Origin: Hymenobacter negativus
Lineage (GTDB): Bacteria > Bacteroidota > Bacteroidia > Cytophagales > Hymenobacteraceae
DNA: 64,000 bases
Assembly: GCF_017571495.1 (NCBI RefSeq)
Contig: NZ_JAGETZ010000002.1
Coordinates: 62,001-126,000, forward strand
Reading direction: 5' to 3'
Of the stretch, positions 33,936-41,485 are shown piece by piece. Made by a program: the position numbers and the translations under genes. The notes beneath the pieces were generated by a model. That model made no database searches, was not told where the DNA came from, and saw nothing but the letters and a program-made list of their open reading frames with translations. Within the stretch, counting starts at the first letter, position 1. Every line of letters starts with the position of its first letter.

Positions 33936-35342
33936 ATGAGCCCAGCCAATACAATCGACGATAGCTACGCCGATAATGCGGCTACTGAACTGAAGCCATC
34001 CAACGCCGGAATGCCCCAACCCGCTAATCAGTCCCATCGGTACTCGCTATATGTCTGGTTGCTGGTAGCAACCCTGGCCACGCTGGCGGTGTTTCAGGAC
34101 CGGCGGTGGAAGCCTTTGGAAGTGTTCGATTCGGACCCGGGTGGCTACTATACTTACCTGCCCTCCCTGTTGCTCTACCAGCACGTAGGCCGAGCCGATT
34201 CGCTCTATCAACTTGCCGAAGCCAACAGACCCAGCAAGGTGCGCAACATCGGCCTTCAGCCGCTTCCCAATGGCAATGTCATCACAAAATATACCCTAGG
34301 GGTAGCCGCGGGTGAACTACCCTGGTTTATGGGTGCCCATCTTTATGCAAGCCGGCACGGCGACCCAGCCAACGGTTTTTCCCAGCCTTATCAGCAGAGT
34401 ATTATGCTGGCCGGGTTGGTATATGGGCTACTGGGCCTATGGATAGTACGCAAGCTACTACTCCGCTATTTCATTGATGGTACAACGGCCTGGACCTTGG
34501 CCGGTGTGGGCCTGGGCACCAATTTCTTGGTGTATACCAGCTACGAAGCTGCGATGGCCCATTCGGCGCTATTTATGTGGCAGGCAGCCACGTTGTATTG
34601 CACGGCCCGGTGGTACCAAAGCCCAACCTGGCGTTGGGCGGGCGGCATGGGCTTTTTTCTGGGAATGGCGGTGCTCTGCCGGCCTCCGGAAATACTTTAT
34701 GTTCTCGTTCCACTGGCTTGGGGGTTGACATCTTGGGACAGCCTGCGGGAACGTGGCACTATGTGGCGGGCACACGCCGGCCACTTGTTGCTGGCGGTAG
34801 GCCTTGGCGCGGCGGTAGTAGCCGTTCAACTGTTTTTTTGGCATGCCGCCAGCGGGCAGTGGCTGCTGGACAGCTATGCCGGCGAGCAATTCGATTTCGC
34901 CCATCCTCACCTCCTGGAGGGCCTCTTTAGCTTTCGAAAAGGCTGGCTGCTTTATACGCCACTAGCAGGCCTGATGCTGCTGGGGCTGGGCACGGCGCTA
35001 CGGCAGATACCGGCAGCCGTGGCCCCTACCGTATTGCTGCTGCCAGTGCTGCTCTACGTCACCTTCAGTTGGGAAGCGTGGTGGTACGGGGGCGGCTTCA
35101 GTGCCCGGGCTTTGGTCAGCCTCTACCCGCTGCTGGCCCTGTCACTGGCGGCACTGCTGGCGGAGGCGTGGCACTGGCAATGGCCGCGCAAGCGGCTGCT
35201 CCAAATGGTTTTCTTGCTGTGCATTGCCCTGAACTTGTGGCAAACCTGGCAGTTTGCAACGGGTGCTCTCTGGCCCGACAGAACCACAGGCGAGCAGTAC
35301 AAGCGCAACTTCTTCCGCCCGATGCCGGACACTGATAGATGA
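33936..35342 (+). CDS. GT39/ArnT-like GT-C membrane glycosyltransferase without the C-terminal beta domain
   Basis: The product is 468 aa from the ATG at 33936; an in-frame TTG at 33918 lies inside the kynU fragment. It is the third paralogue of 18839 and 21320: the loop SDPGGYYTYLPSLLLYQHVG, then GFSQPYQQSIMLAGLVYGLL and HLLEGLFSFRKGWLLYTPL. It has about eleven membrane helices and ends shortly after the last one (RPMPDTDR), lacking the roughly 150-residue soluble domain of its paralogues. It sits between the kynU fragment and the intact kynU, so its arrival probably coincided with the duplication. Confidence 0.77.
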   Translation: MSPANTIDDSYADNAATELKPSNAGMPQPANQSHRYSLYVWLLVATLATLAVFQDRRWKPLEVFDSDPGGYYTYLPSLLLYQHVGRADSLYQLAEANRPSKVRNIGLQPLPNGNVITKYTLGVAAGELPWFMGAHLYASRHGDPANGFSQPYQQSIMLAGLVYGLLGLWIVRKLLLRYFIDGTTAWTLAGVGLGTNFLVYTSYEAAMAHSALFMWQAATLYCTARWYQSPTWRWAGGMGFFLGMAVLCRPPEILYVLVPLAWGLTSWDSLRERGTMWRAHAGHLLLAVGLGAAVVAVQLFFWHAASGQWLLDSYAGEQFDFAHPHLLEGLFSFRKGWLLYTPLAGLMLLGLGTALRQIPAAVAPTVLLLPVLLYVTFSWEAWWYGGGFSARALVSLYPLLALSLAALLAEAWHWQWPRKRLLQMVFLLCIALNLWQTWQFATGALWPDRTTGEQYKRNFFRPMPDTDR

Positions 35343-35408
35343 ACTTCTGCCTGCTGTTTCGGTGCAGGAGGCCATAACCTTTTGTTAGCATCGGCAGGGC
35401 CTTTCCCC

Positions 35409-35416
35409 GACCTTTG
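35409..35416 (+). promoter_or_regulatory. Candidate -7 element right before kynU
   Basis: GACCTTTG is one mismatch from TAnnTTTG and ends only five bases before the ATG at 35422. If used, transcription would begin at or next to the start codon, giving a leaderless or nearly leaderless mRNA. Confidence 0.35.
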
Positions 35417-35421
35417 CGGCC

Positions 35422-36696
35422 ATGACTGCCACCGCTACTGCCACTTCCGCCGCCCACCTCGACGCGACCGACCCCTTAGCCACTTTCCGCCAGGAATTTC
35501 ACCTGCCGCCCGGCCCCAACGGCCAGCCCTGCGCCTACTTCTGCGGCAATTCGCTGGGCCTAATGCCCAAGGCTGCCCGCGCCGCCGCCGAGCAGGAATT
35601 TGAGACCTGGGAGCGTCTGGGCGTTGAAGGCCATTTTCACGCGCCCTCGTTCTGGATGCACTTCCATGACACCCTCACCGAGGCCACGGCCCGGCTGGTA
35701 GGGGCCAAGCCTTTGGAGGTGGTGGTGATGAACAACCTGACGGTGAACCTGCACCTGCTGCTGGTATCATTTTACCGCCCCACGGCTACGCGCTACAAGA
35801 TTCTGATGGAAGGTGGCGCTTTCCCTTCGGACCAGTACGCCATCGAAAGCCAGGCCCGCCTGCACAACCTCAACCCCGATGATGCCATTGTGGAGCTGGT
35901 GCCGCGCCCCGGCGAGCACACCCTGCGCACCGAAGATATTGAGGCCAAAATTGCAGAGCTGGGCGACTCGCTGGCCACCGTTCTCATTGGTGGGGTGAAC
36001 TACTACACCGGGCAGGCCTTCGACATGGCCGCCATTGCCAAAGCTGGTCACGCCGTGGGGGCCTACGTGGGCTTCGACCTGGCCCATGCCGCGGGCAACC
36101 TGCACCTGCAGCTGCACGATTGGGACGTGGACTTCGCCTGCTGGTGTACTTATAAATACCTGAACTCCGGCCCTGGCGGCACCTCGGGTGTGTTCGTGCA
36201 CGAGCGGTTCGCCAACCGGCCCGACCTCGTGCGCCTGGCGGGCTGGTGGGGCCACGATGCTACCGTGCGCTTCCAAATGAAAAAAGGCTTCCGGCCCATG
36301 CCTGGCGCGGCCGGGTGGCAGCTTTCCAACGCCCAGATTTTCCCGATGGCCATTCACCGAGCCAGCCTCGACATCGTGGACCGGGCCGGCGGTATGGCCG
36401 TGCTCCGGCGCAAAAGCGAGCAGCTCACCGCTCACCTCGAACGCCTCATCCACAACCTTGGCTTGCCCATCAACAAGCTCGAAATCATCACGCCTACCGA
36501 CCCCGCTCAGCGTGGCTGCCAGCTCTCGGTGCTGGTGCACGAACGCGGGCGCGAGCTGTTTGATTTCCTGGCCGCTCAGGGTATCATCGCAGATTGGCGC
36601 GAGCCAAATGTTATCCGCCTGGCACCCGTGCCGCTCTATAATTCGTTTGACGATGTGGAGCGGGTGGGCCACGCGCTGACGCGCTTCTTTCAATGA
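35422..36696 (+). CDS. kynU: Kynureninase
   Basis: The product is 424 aa, a PLP enzyme cleaving kynurenine or 3-hydroxykynurenine to (3-hydroxy)anthranilate and alanine. Signature segments are FCGNSLGLMPKAARAA near residue 40, FPSDQYA (134-140), GFDLAHAAGNLHLQLHDWDV (about 217-236) with the PLP-binding Asp, and CTYKYLNSGPGG with the Schiff-base Lys245. With KMO (41486), 3-HAO and ACMSD it forms the route from kynurenine to 2-aminomuconic semialdehyde. A decayed copy of its first 155 bases lies 1.7 kb upstream. Identification is very firm. Confidence 0.97.
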   Translation: MTATATATSAAHLDATDPLATFRQEFHLPPGPNGQPCAYFCGNSLGLMPKAARAAAEQEFETWERLGVEGHFHAPSFWMHFHDTLTEATARLVGAKPLEVVVMNNLTVNLHLLLVSFYRPTATRYKILMEGGAFPSDQYAIESQARLHNLNPDDAIVELVPRPGEHTLRTEDIEAKIAELGDSLATVLIGGVNYYTGQAFDMAAIAKAGHAVGAYVGFDLAHAAGNLHLQLHDWDVDFACWCTYKYLNSGPGGTSGVFVHERFANRPDLVRLAGWWGHDATVRFQMKKGFRPMPGAAGWQLSNAQIFPMAIHRASLDIVDRAGGMAVLRRKSEQLTAHLERLIHNLGLPINKLEIITPTDPAQRGCQLSVLVHERGRELFDFLAAQGIIADWREPNVIRLAPVPLYNSFDDVERVGHALTRFFQ

Positions 36697-36774
36697 GAAA
36701 TGAAGAATGAGGAGCGAAGAATTATTTCGACTGCCCTCGTATTCATTCCTCTTTTCTCATTCTTCATTTCTCAT
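36693..36774. repeat. Intergenic inverted repeat of ATGAGAAATGAAGAATGA words
   Basis: Arms 36693-36710 and 36757-36774 are perfect 18-base inverted repeats separated by 46 bases. The left arm overlaps the kynU stop codon (TGA at 36694-36696), so the repeat begins inside the gene end. It may act as a terminator-like hairpin and belongs to the short-word spacer class seen at 8368-8450. Confidence 0.75.
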
Positions 36775-36782
36775 TTAGTTTT

Positions 36783-37475
36783 ATGGAAGATTACGCCGCC
36801 AAGATGCTGCTCAAAACCGACGCGGCCCTGCGCGAGTACGTGACCAGCCATGTCCAATACCGAGAGGCCGCTGTGCTCGCAGCCCTCGATGAGCTGCGCC
36901 GTCGGGGTCAGCCCGCGCCCGAAGAAGAGGCCCTGCGCCCCGGCTTGGAAGCCGCTGCGGCTGACCAGCGCCGCCTTGATGAAGCCGCGGAAGCCGCGCG
37001 CCCCCAAATCAGCCGCGTAGCTACCCCGGAGGCAGAAGAAGCCGAAACCGGCCCTGCGCTGTACTCACCCGTTACCGTGGTGCTGTTTTCCGTGCCTTTC
37101 ACCTTTCTGGCCGGCGGAGTTTTGCTGGGCCTGAACCTGTGGCGCATCGACCGCAAACGAGCTTTGCTTGGCTTAGTGCTGTTTCTCGTCGCCTATATTT
37201 TTGCGATAATAAAGCTACTGGAATGGGCTTTGCCCATTTATGGCCTCAACTCTTGGTACGGGCCGCTTTTCAACTTGCCGCCCATCCTGGCTTATGTACT
37301 GTGGTTCTGGCCGCGCAACTTCGGTAGCCTCAGCTACCGAAGCCGTAGCTGGCTGCCCCCCTTGCTGGTGTGCTTTGCGCTGGCCTACGGCGCCCAGCGC
37401 TTCAATACCTACATGTTGAAGCAGCAGCCCAAAGAAGTACAGCAGCAATTTGAGCAAATGATGCCCAAGGAGTAA
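36783..37475 (+). CDS. Membrane protein of unknown function with Ala/Glu-rich cytosolic N-terminus
   Basis: The product is 230 aa. The first 95 residues are charged, helical and Ala/Glu-rich (DEAAEAARPQISRVATPEAE), followed by four hydrophobic helices (about 98-120, 125-150, 165-185, 195-215) and a short polar tail. The N-terminal part (LLKTDAALREYVTSHVQYRE) resembles small Bacteroidota membrane proteins with a paired-helix motif, but no named family is recognised. It follows kynU by 86 bases of repeat DNA and precedes the AlkB-like gene by 10 bases. A kynurenine link is not supported. Confidence 0.8.
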   Translation: MEDYAAKMLLKTDAALREYVTSHVQYREAAVLAALDELRRRGQPAPEEEALRPGLEAAAADQRRLDEAAEAARPQISRVATPEAEEAETGPALYSPVTVVLFSVPFTFLAGGVLLGLNLWRIDRKRALLGLVLFLVAYIFAIIKLLEWALPIYGLNSWYGPLFNLPPILAYVLWFWPRNFGSLSYRSRSWLPPLLVCFALAYGAQRFNTYMLKQQPKEVQQQFEQMMPKE

Positions 37476-37485
37476 CTACCCTGAA

Positions 37486-38082
37486 ATGCCTCTTTTACCC
37501 TTGCTGCTGCCCCAGGCCAGCCTGTTATACGACCACGCTTTCCTAACTGGTCCTGAGGCCGATAACCTACTGGCTCGGTTGAGTGCCGAAGTGGCTTGGG
37601 AGCAGCGGGCTATTCGCATTTTTGGGCAGGAGATTCCGCAGCCCCGCCTCACCGCCTGGTATGGCGACCCGGCGGCACGCTACGCCTACTCCGGCCTGCA
37701 TTGGGAACCCCGCAACTGGACGCCCGCCCTGGCAGCCTTGCGCCAGCGCGTGGAAGCTGCCACCGGCCACCAATTCAACAGCGTGCTTCTGAACCTTTAC
37801 CGCACTGGCCAGGACAGCATGGGCTGGCACGCTGATGATGAGCCCGAGTTGGGCCCTGAGCCGGCTATTGCCTCGCTCAGCCTTGGGGCCACGCGGCGCT
37901 TCCGCATGCGCCCTCGCGCTGGGCTGGCGCACGTGCCTCTCAGTCTCGACCTGCCTAATGGCAGCCTCCTGCTTATGTGTGGCACTACGCAACAGCACTG
38001 GCAGCATGCCCTGCCCAAAACGGCCCGCCCCGTCGGCCCCCGGCTCAACCTGACGTTTCGGTGGGTGCACCCGGCTGGCTGA
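37486..38082 (+). CDS. AlkB-family 2-oxoglutarate/Fe(II) dioxygenase
   Basis: The product is 198 aa, similar to ALKBH2/3-like bacterial AlkB homologues that repair alkylated bases by oxidative demethylation. The Fe(II) triad is His115, Asp117 (GWHADDEPELG) and His174 (QHWQHALPKT); 2-oxoglutarate-binding Arg186 and Arg192 lie in PRLNLTFR. The substrate-recognition segment QPRLTAWYGDPAARYAYSGL is typical. It starts 10 bases after the preceding membrane-protein gene and is followed by a terminator shared with the convergent TonB receptor gene. Family firm; exact DNA or RNA substrate inferred. Confidence 0.92.
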   Translation: MPLLPLLLPQASLLYDHAFLTGPEADNLLARLSAEVAWEQRAIRIFGQEIPQPRLTAWYGDPAARYAYSGLHWEPRNWTPALAALRQRVEAATGHQFNSVLLNLYRTGQDSMGWHADDEPELGPEPAIASLSLGATRRFRMRPRAGLAHVPLSLDLPNGSLLLMCGTTQQHWQHALPKTARPVGPRLNLTFRWVHPAG

Positions 38083-38087
38083 TAACG

Positions 38088-38120
38088 AAAAAGCCCCAAC
38101 CTGTCGAGGCGGGGGTTTTT
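38088..38120. terminator. Shared terminator between alkB-like and TonB receptor genes
   Basis: A hairpin with A5 at the left and T5 at the right foot, a CCCC/GGGG stem with one G-G mismatch, and an inner CCT/AGG pairing. It lies six bases after the AlkB stop and 19 bases before the TonB receptor stop on the opposite strand, so it can serve both. Confidence 0.65.
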
Positions 38121-38138
38121 CAAACGCAATTTCCCGGT

Positions 38139-40916
38139 TTATTTAATGTCGAACAACAGTCCGAAGTAGCCGATGCGGCCGTAGCTTGGCGCGCCGTATA
38201 CCTGCAGGTTGGGCGCATCGAAGACGTTTGTGGCGCCTACTTGGAGCGTGGTGCGCAGGCTCTTCACCGTGTAGCCAACCTGCGCATCCACGGTCTGGGC
38301 CATGGGCACGGTGCCGGTGGCGAAGGTGGATTCATAGAGGAAGCTCTCGACCCAGCGGTAGTTCACGTTATAGCTCAGGGCGCGGCCCAGGGCCTGGCCA
38401 TCAACGCCCAGGTTGAACTTGTGGCGCGGCGTGTTGAAGAACGACTGCGTGCCTTCTTTGAAGGTTTTCGTCAGCAGGGCATTATAGCTATAGTTGCCGT
38501 TCACGGTCAGGGCCGGCGCGAAGGCGTAGCTCAGCGTGAGGCCGGCGCCCTGGCTTTGTACCTCTTGGTCTACGTTGGCCGCAACCTGAATAATGCGGGT
38601 GCTGTTGGCCGTACCATTAGCCAGCACAGGGCTCTGGAAGCGCACTCCGGCACCAGCGCCAAGCTGGGTGGTACTGGGCCGGCTGCCGTCTAGGTTGCCA
38701 ATGAAGTTCTGCGTGGCAATGAAGTTGTTATAGCTGTTGTAGAAGTAGTCCACGTCCACGTACAGCTTCTTAAAAAACTGGGCCCGGTAACCGACTTCGT
38801 AGCTGTTCACTTCTTCCAGCTTGAGCGCGGGGCCGCTGTATTCGTACGAAGCCAGCTCGGAGGCCCGGCCCGGGGTCAGAATGGTTGGGTCGGTTACCAA
38901 ACGGCTGCCCAGCGCCGTTGTGTAGCCCAGGAAACCGTTGCGTACGTTGCCCAGCAGCACGGCCCGGCCCACGTCCAGCTTGATATACTGGTCGTTCTGC
39001 GTGGGGGCCCGGAAGGCCCGGCTAAAGCTTGCCCGGAAGTTCTGGAGCTTATCAGTGCCCAGCGAGTACACCGCCGAGGCGCGGGGCGAAAACGCCGTTC
39101 CAAAGTTCTGAAACCGGTCGACCCGACCCGCGGCGGCCAGTTTCAGGTGACTGTCGAGCAAGGTCTTACTAGCTTGGGCGTAGGCGCCATATTCGTAGTT
39201 CCGGATGCGGTCACCGTCTTTGGTATCTTCGAAAAGGCTGCCATCAGAGCCCAGCAAGAACTGACGGTAAGCTCCGCCCACGGTCACATCGGCAAAGCTG
39301 TTGTTTAAAGTGTACTGCCCGCTGCCCTCGTTCAGCACCGAGCGCAGCACCAGGCGGGCACCCTGGCCCGGCGTTGGGTTGTGAATAATCTGGTCCCGGG
39401 CCACATCGAAATCCGCTGTTCCGGGCTGCAGCTGCGGAGCGAGGCGGTTGGCTTCGGTCCGGGCATAGGCGGCGGCCTCATCGGCATTCTGGCCATTGAC
39501 AGCTAGCCGGTCGCCGTAATTTTTGGCGTACACCTGGAAATAATTCTGTGCGTAAGGCAACTGGGCGGGTTGGCCCGGGGCTCCGGCGTAGGTATTAGGC
39601 ACCAGGCGCGTTTGCAGAAAGGCCCCTAGAAAGCCGAGGTTATACGAGCCATTGGTTTGCGGGTCGCGCCCACCGGAGTAGTCGTGCGTCGTAAAGCCCC
39701 GCACAAACCAGTTGCGCCCATCGAGTTGCACCCGGCCCTGGTGGGCCCCGCTATTCACGAAACGGTAGCGGCTGGCGCTCTGGTATGTGGTATTAGCCTG
39801 CGTAAACTTGTAGTCGACCGTGGCCCTGATGCTGTTGGTGAGCAGCACCGACAGGCTTGGCGCAATCTTGTAGGAACGGGTCTTGTTGTCACCCGCAATC
39901 AGCTCGCCCTCCGTGTAGCCGGGCAGAAACACCGTTTTGCCAGCCAATGCGCCGGTAGTGAAAGTGTTGCCAAGGTCGCCGTAGCGGCTCACCGCGTCGT
40001 AGCCCAGGTTCGAGCCGGCCGGGTTGTTACCTGCTTCAATCAGGGTGGAGGTTGCATCCTGGTTATCGGCAATAAAATCGTCGGCAATGGTGGCTCCACC
40101 CGCGATTTTAAAGGCTACTCGCTCGCCGATTTTCACGGCGTAGCGCAACTGGCCGTCCAGCAGGTTACGGTTGCCGCCGCGCAGGCGTACCGTCAGGCCA
40201 GGGTCTTTGAAAGGGTCCTTCGAGTTGGTGAGCAACACACCGTTGAAGGCATTGGCCCCGTAGAGGGCCGACGCCGGGCCGTGCACAATTTCCACGCTGG
40301 CTACATCGAGCACGGGCGTGCCCAGCAGGTTGCCAAAGTAGCTGCTCAAGCTGGGGAGCTGCGTATCCATGTAATCAGACAGCTGGATAACGCGCTCCGA
40401 GCGGGAGGAGTTGAAGCCCCGCGTGCTGAAGCTGGTGGTCAGCAAGCTGGAGCTGCTCACATCGATGCCCTTGAAGCGTGCCAGGCCGGCCACTAGGTCG
40501 GGGGTTGTGATTTGCTCTACTTGCCGCTGGCTGATTTTTTCTACCGTAACCGGCACTTGGCCAATGTTTTCCTCCACGCGCGAGGCGGCTACCACTACTT
40601 GGTCGAGCACGGCGCTGGGCCGCAGGGTTACGAGCAGCGTATTATCGGGCTGGTTAAGCGTCAGCGTTTGCGTTTCGTACCCAATAAAAGACACCGAAAG
40701 CGCGAGCGGCCCCTTGGAAAAATCCGCTTTTACCTGGAACTGTCCTTCCTCGTTCGTGCTGCCACCATTGTAGGTGCCTTTGAAGAAAACAGTGGCCCCT
40801 GGTAGGGGCATTCCGGCCTCCGTTTGCACAGTGCCGCTAATGGTTTGGGGAACCTGTGCTCGGCTGCTGAAGGGCAGCAACAGGCACCACATAATTAAAA
40901 AGTAATAATGACGCAT
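38139..40916 (-). CDS. TonB-dependent outer-membrane receptor
   Basis: The product is 925 aa. Signal peptide (1-21), a CarboxypepD_reg-like beta domain (about 24-105, ISGTVQTEAGMPLPGATVFF), a plug domain (about 125-240, with VEIVHGPASALYGANAFNGV) and a 22-strand-type barrel ending in an aromatic-rich strand (GRIGYFGLLFDIK). It imports a ligand across the outer membrane with TonB energy. No SusD, siderophore gene or anti-sigma factor lies next to it, so the substrate is open. It has its own promoter at 40943-40950 and is convergent with the AlkB-like gene. Confidence 0.93.
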   Translation of the reverse strand: MRHYYFLIMWCLLLPFSSRAQVPQTISGTVQTEAGMPLPGATVFFKGTYNGGSTNEEGQFQVKADFSKGPLALSVSFIGYETQTLTLNQPDNTLLVTLRPSAVLDQVVVAASRVEENIGQVPVTVEKISQRQVEQITTPDLVAGLARFKGIDVSSSSLLTTSFSTRGFNSSRSERVIQLSDYMDTQLPSLSSYFGNLLGTPVLDVASVEIVHGPASALYGANAFNGVLLTNSKDPFKDPGLTVRLRGGNRNLLDGQLRYAVKIGERVAFKIAGGATIADDFIADNQDATSTLIEAGNNPAGSNLGYDAVSRYGDLGNTFTTGALAGKTVFLPGYTEGELIAGDNKTRSYKIAPSLSVLLTNSIRATVDYKFTQANTTYQSASRYRFVNSGAHQGRVQLDGRNWFVRGFTTHDYSGGRDPQTNGSYNLGFLGAFLQTRLVPNTYAGAPGQPAQLPYAQNYFQVYAKNYGDRLAVNGQNADEAAAYARTEANRLAPQLQPGTADFDVARDQIIHNPTPGQGARLVLRSVLNEGSGQYTLNNSFADVTVGGAYRQFLLGSDGSLFEDTKDGDRIRNYEYGAYAQASKTLLDSHLKLAAAGRVDRFQNFGTAFSPRASAVYSLGTDKLQNFRASFSRAFRAPTQNDQYIKLDVGRAVLLGNVRNGFLGYTTALGSRLVTDPTILTPGRASELASYEYSGPALKLEEVNSYEVGYRAQFFKKLYVDVDYFYNSYNNFIATQNFIGNLDGSRPSTTQLGAGAGVRFQSPVLANGTANSTRIIQVAANVDQEVQSQGAGLTLSYAFAPALTVNGNYSYNALLTKTFKEGTQSFFNTPRHKFNLGVDGQALGRALSYNVNYRWVESFLYESTFATGTVPMAQTVDAQVGYTVKSLRTTLQVGATNVFDAPNLQVYGAPSYGRIGYFGLLFDIK

Positions 40917-40942
40917 CGAGTAGGATTTTTAAAAATAGTTTG

Positions 40943-40950
40943 CAAACCTA
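40943..40950 (-). promoter_or_regulatory. -7 element (TAGGTTTG) for the TonB receptor
   Basis: An exact TAnnTTTG on the minus strand, 26 bases before the ATG at 40916, in an AT-rich gap. It is inside a short palindrome (GTTTGCAAAC), which could be an operator. Confidence 0.55.
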
Positions 40951-41034
40951 CTATATTTTTCATCCTTTATTGCCTAAATATCCAGTCATTACATTTTTTT
41001 CACTATTTAATTAAATCCATTGATAAATAATCAG

Positions 41035-41292
41035 TTAATAACGGATATCCGGATGACCCATCAATTTTGGGTCGCCTTCCTCTCCTACCACAAAATCTCC
41101 AATTTTTAATACCGGCTGTGGTTCAGTTGCTGGCGCAAGCTTAGGCACCGTGCGCCGCCAGGAAGCAGTAGCGGGGGCAAACGGCACTACCGAGGCTACC
41201 GGAAATGCCAGCAACGCCACCCGACGACTGGCCGAGCGACAGCGCCACCGCATATACCCTACACGCTTGTACCGAAAACGAAAATGAGTCAT
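41035..41292 (-). CDS. Small hypothetical protein
   Basis: The product is 85 aa. A basic N-terminus (RFRYKRVGYMRWRCRSASRR) is followed by one hydrophobic stretch (VALLAFPVASVVPFAPA) and a short polar C-terminus with KIGDFVVGEEGDPKLMGHPD. This fits a small inner-membrane or exported protein. On the minus strand GACCTTTG, one mismatch from the -7 element, lies about 30 bases upstream. No family recognised; the gene could be spurious, but its C-terminus reads like real protein. Confidence 0.45.
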   Translation of the reverse strand: MTHFRFRYKRVGYMRWRCRSASRRVALLAFPVASVVPFAPATASWRRTVPKLAPATEPQPVLKIGDFVVGEEGDPKLMGHPDIRY

Positions 41293-41485
41293 AGCAGAAA
41301 CCGTTTTTGTTCTAATTCGTCAAAGGTCCACTAGGCGTTGCTTGTAGCACGCATTTTACGACAAACTGGATTCTTTACGCGACGAATTATTCTACTTAGC
41401 CAGTCAGTACCATTGCTTGGCACGTTTCACGGCTTGAATGGCTGCGGGGTAGTAGTTTCGTCGCTCCACCCCAACCTTGTGCTGT

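Noticed and set aside
33713..33964. Independent 83-aa gene
   Set aside because: Its central part is a decayed copy of the kynureninase start, in a different frame context, so it is better called a pseudogene fragment.
35767..36693. 308-codon open frame on the minus strand
   Set aside because: Antisense to kynU, an unambiguous enzyme gene.
38139..40916. SusC/SusD polysaccharide-utilisation locus
   Set aside because: There is no SusD-like partner or glycan-degrading enzyme next to the receptor.
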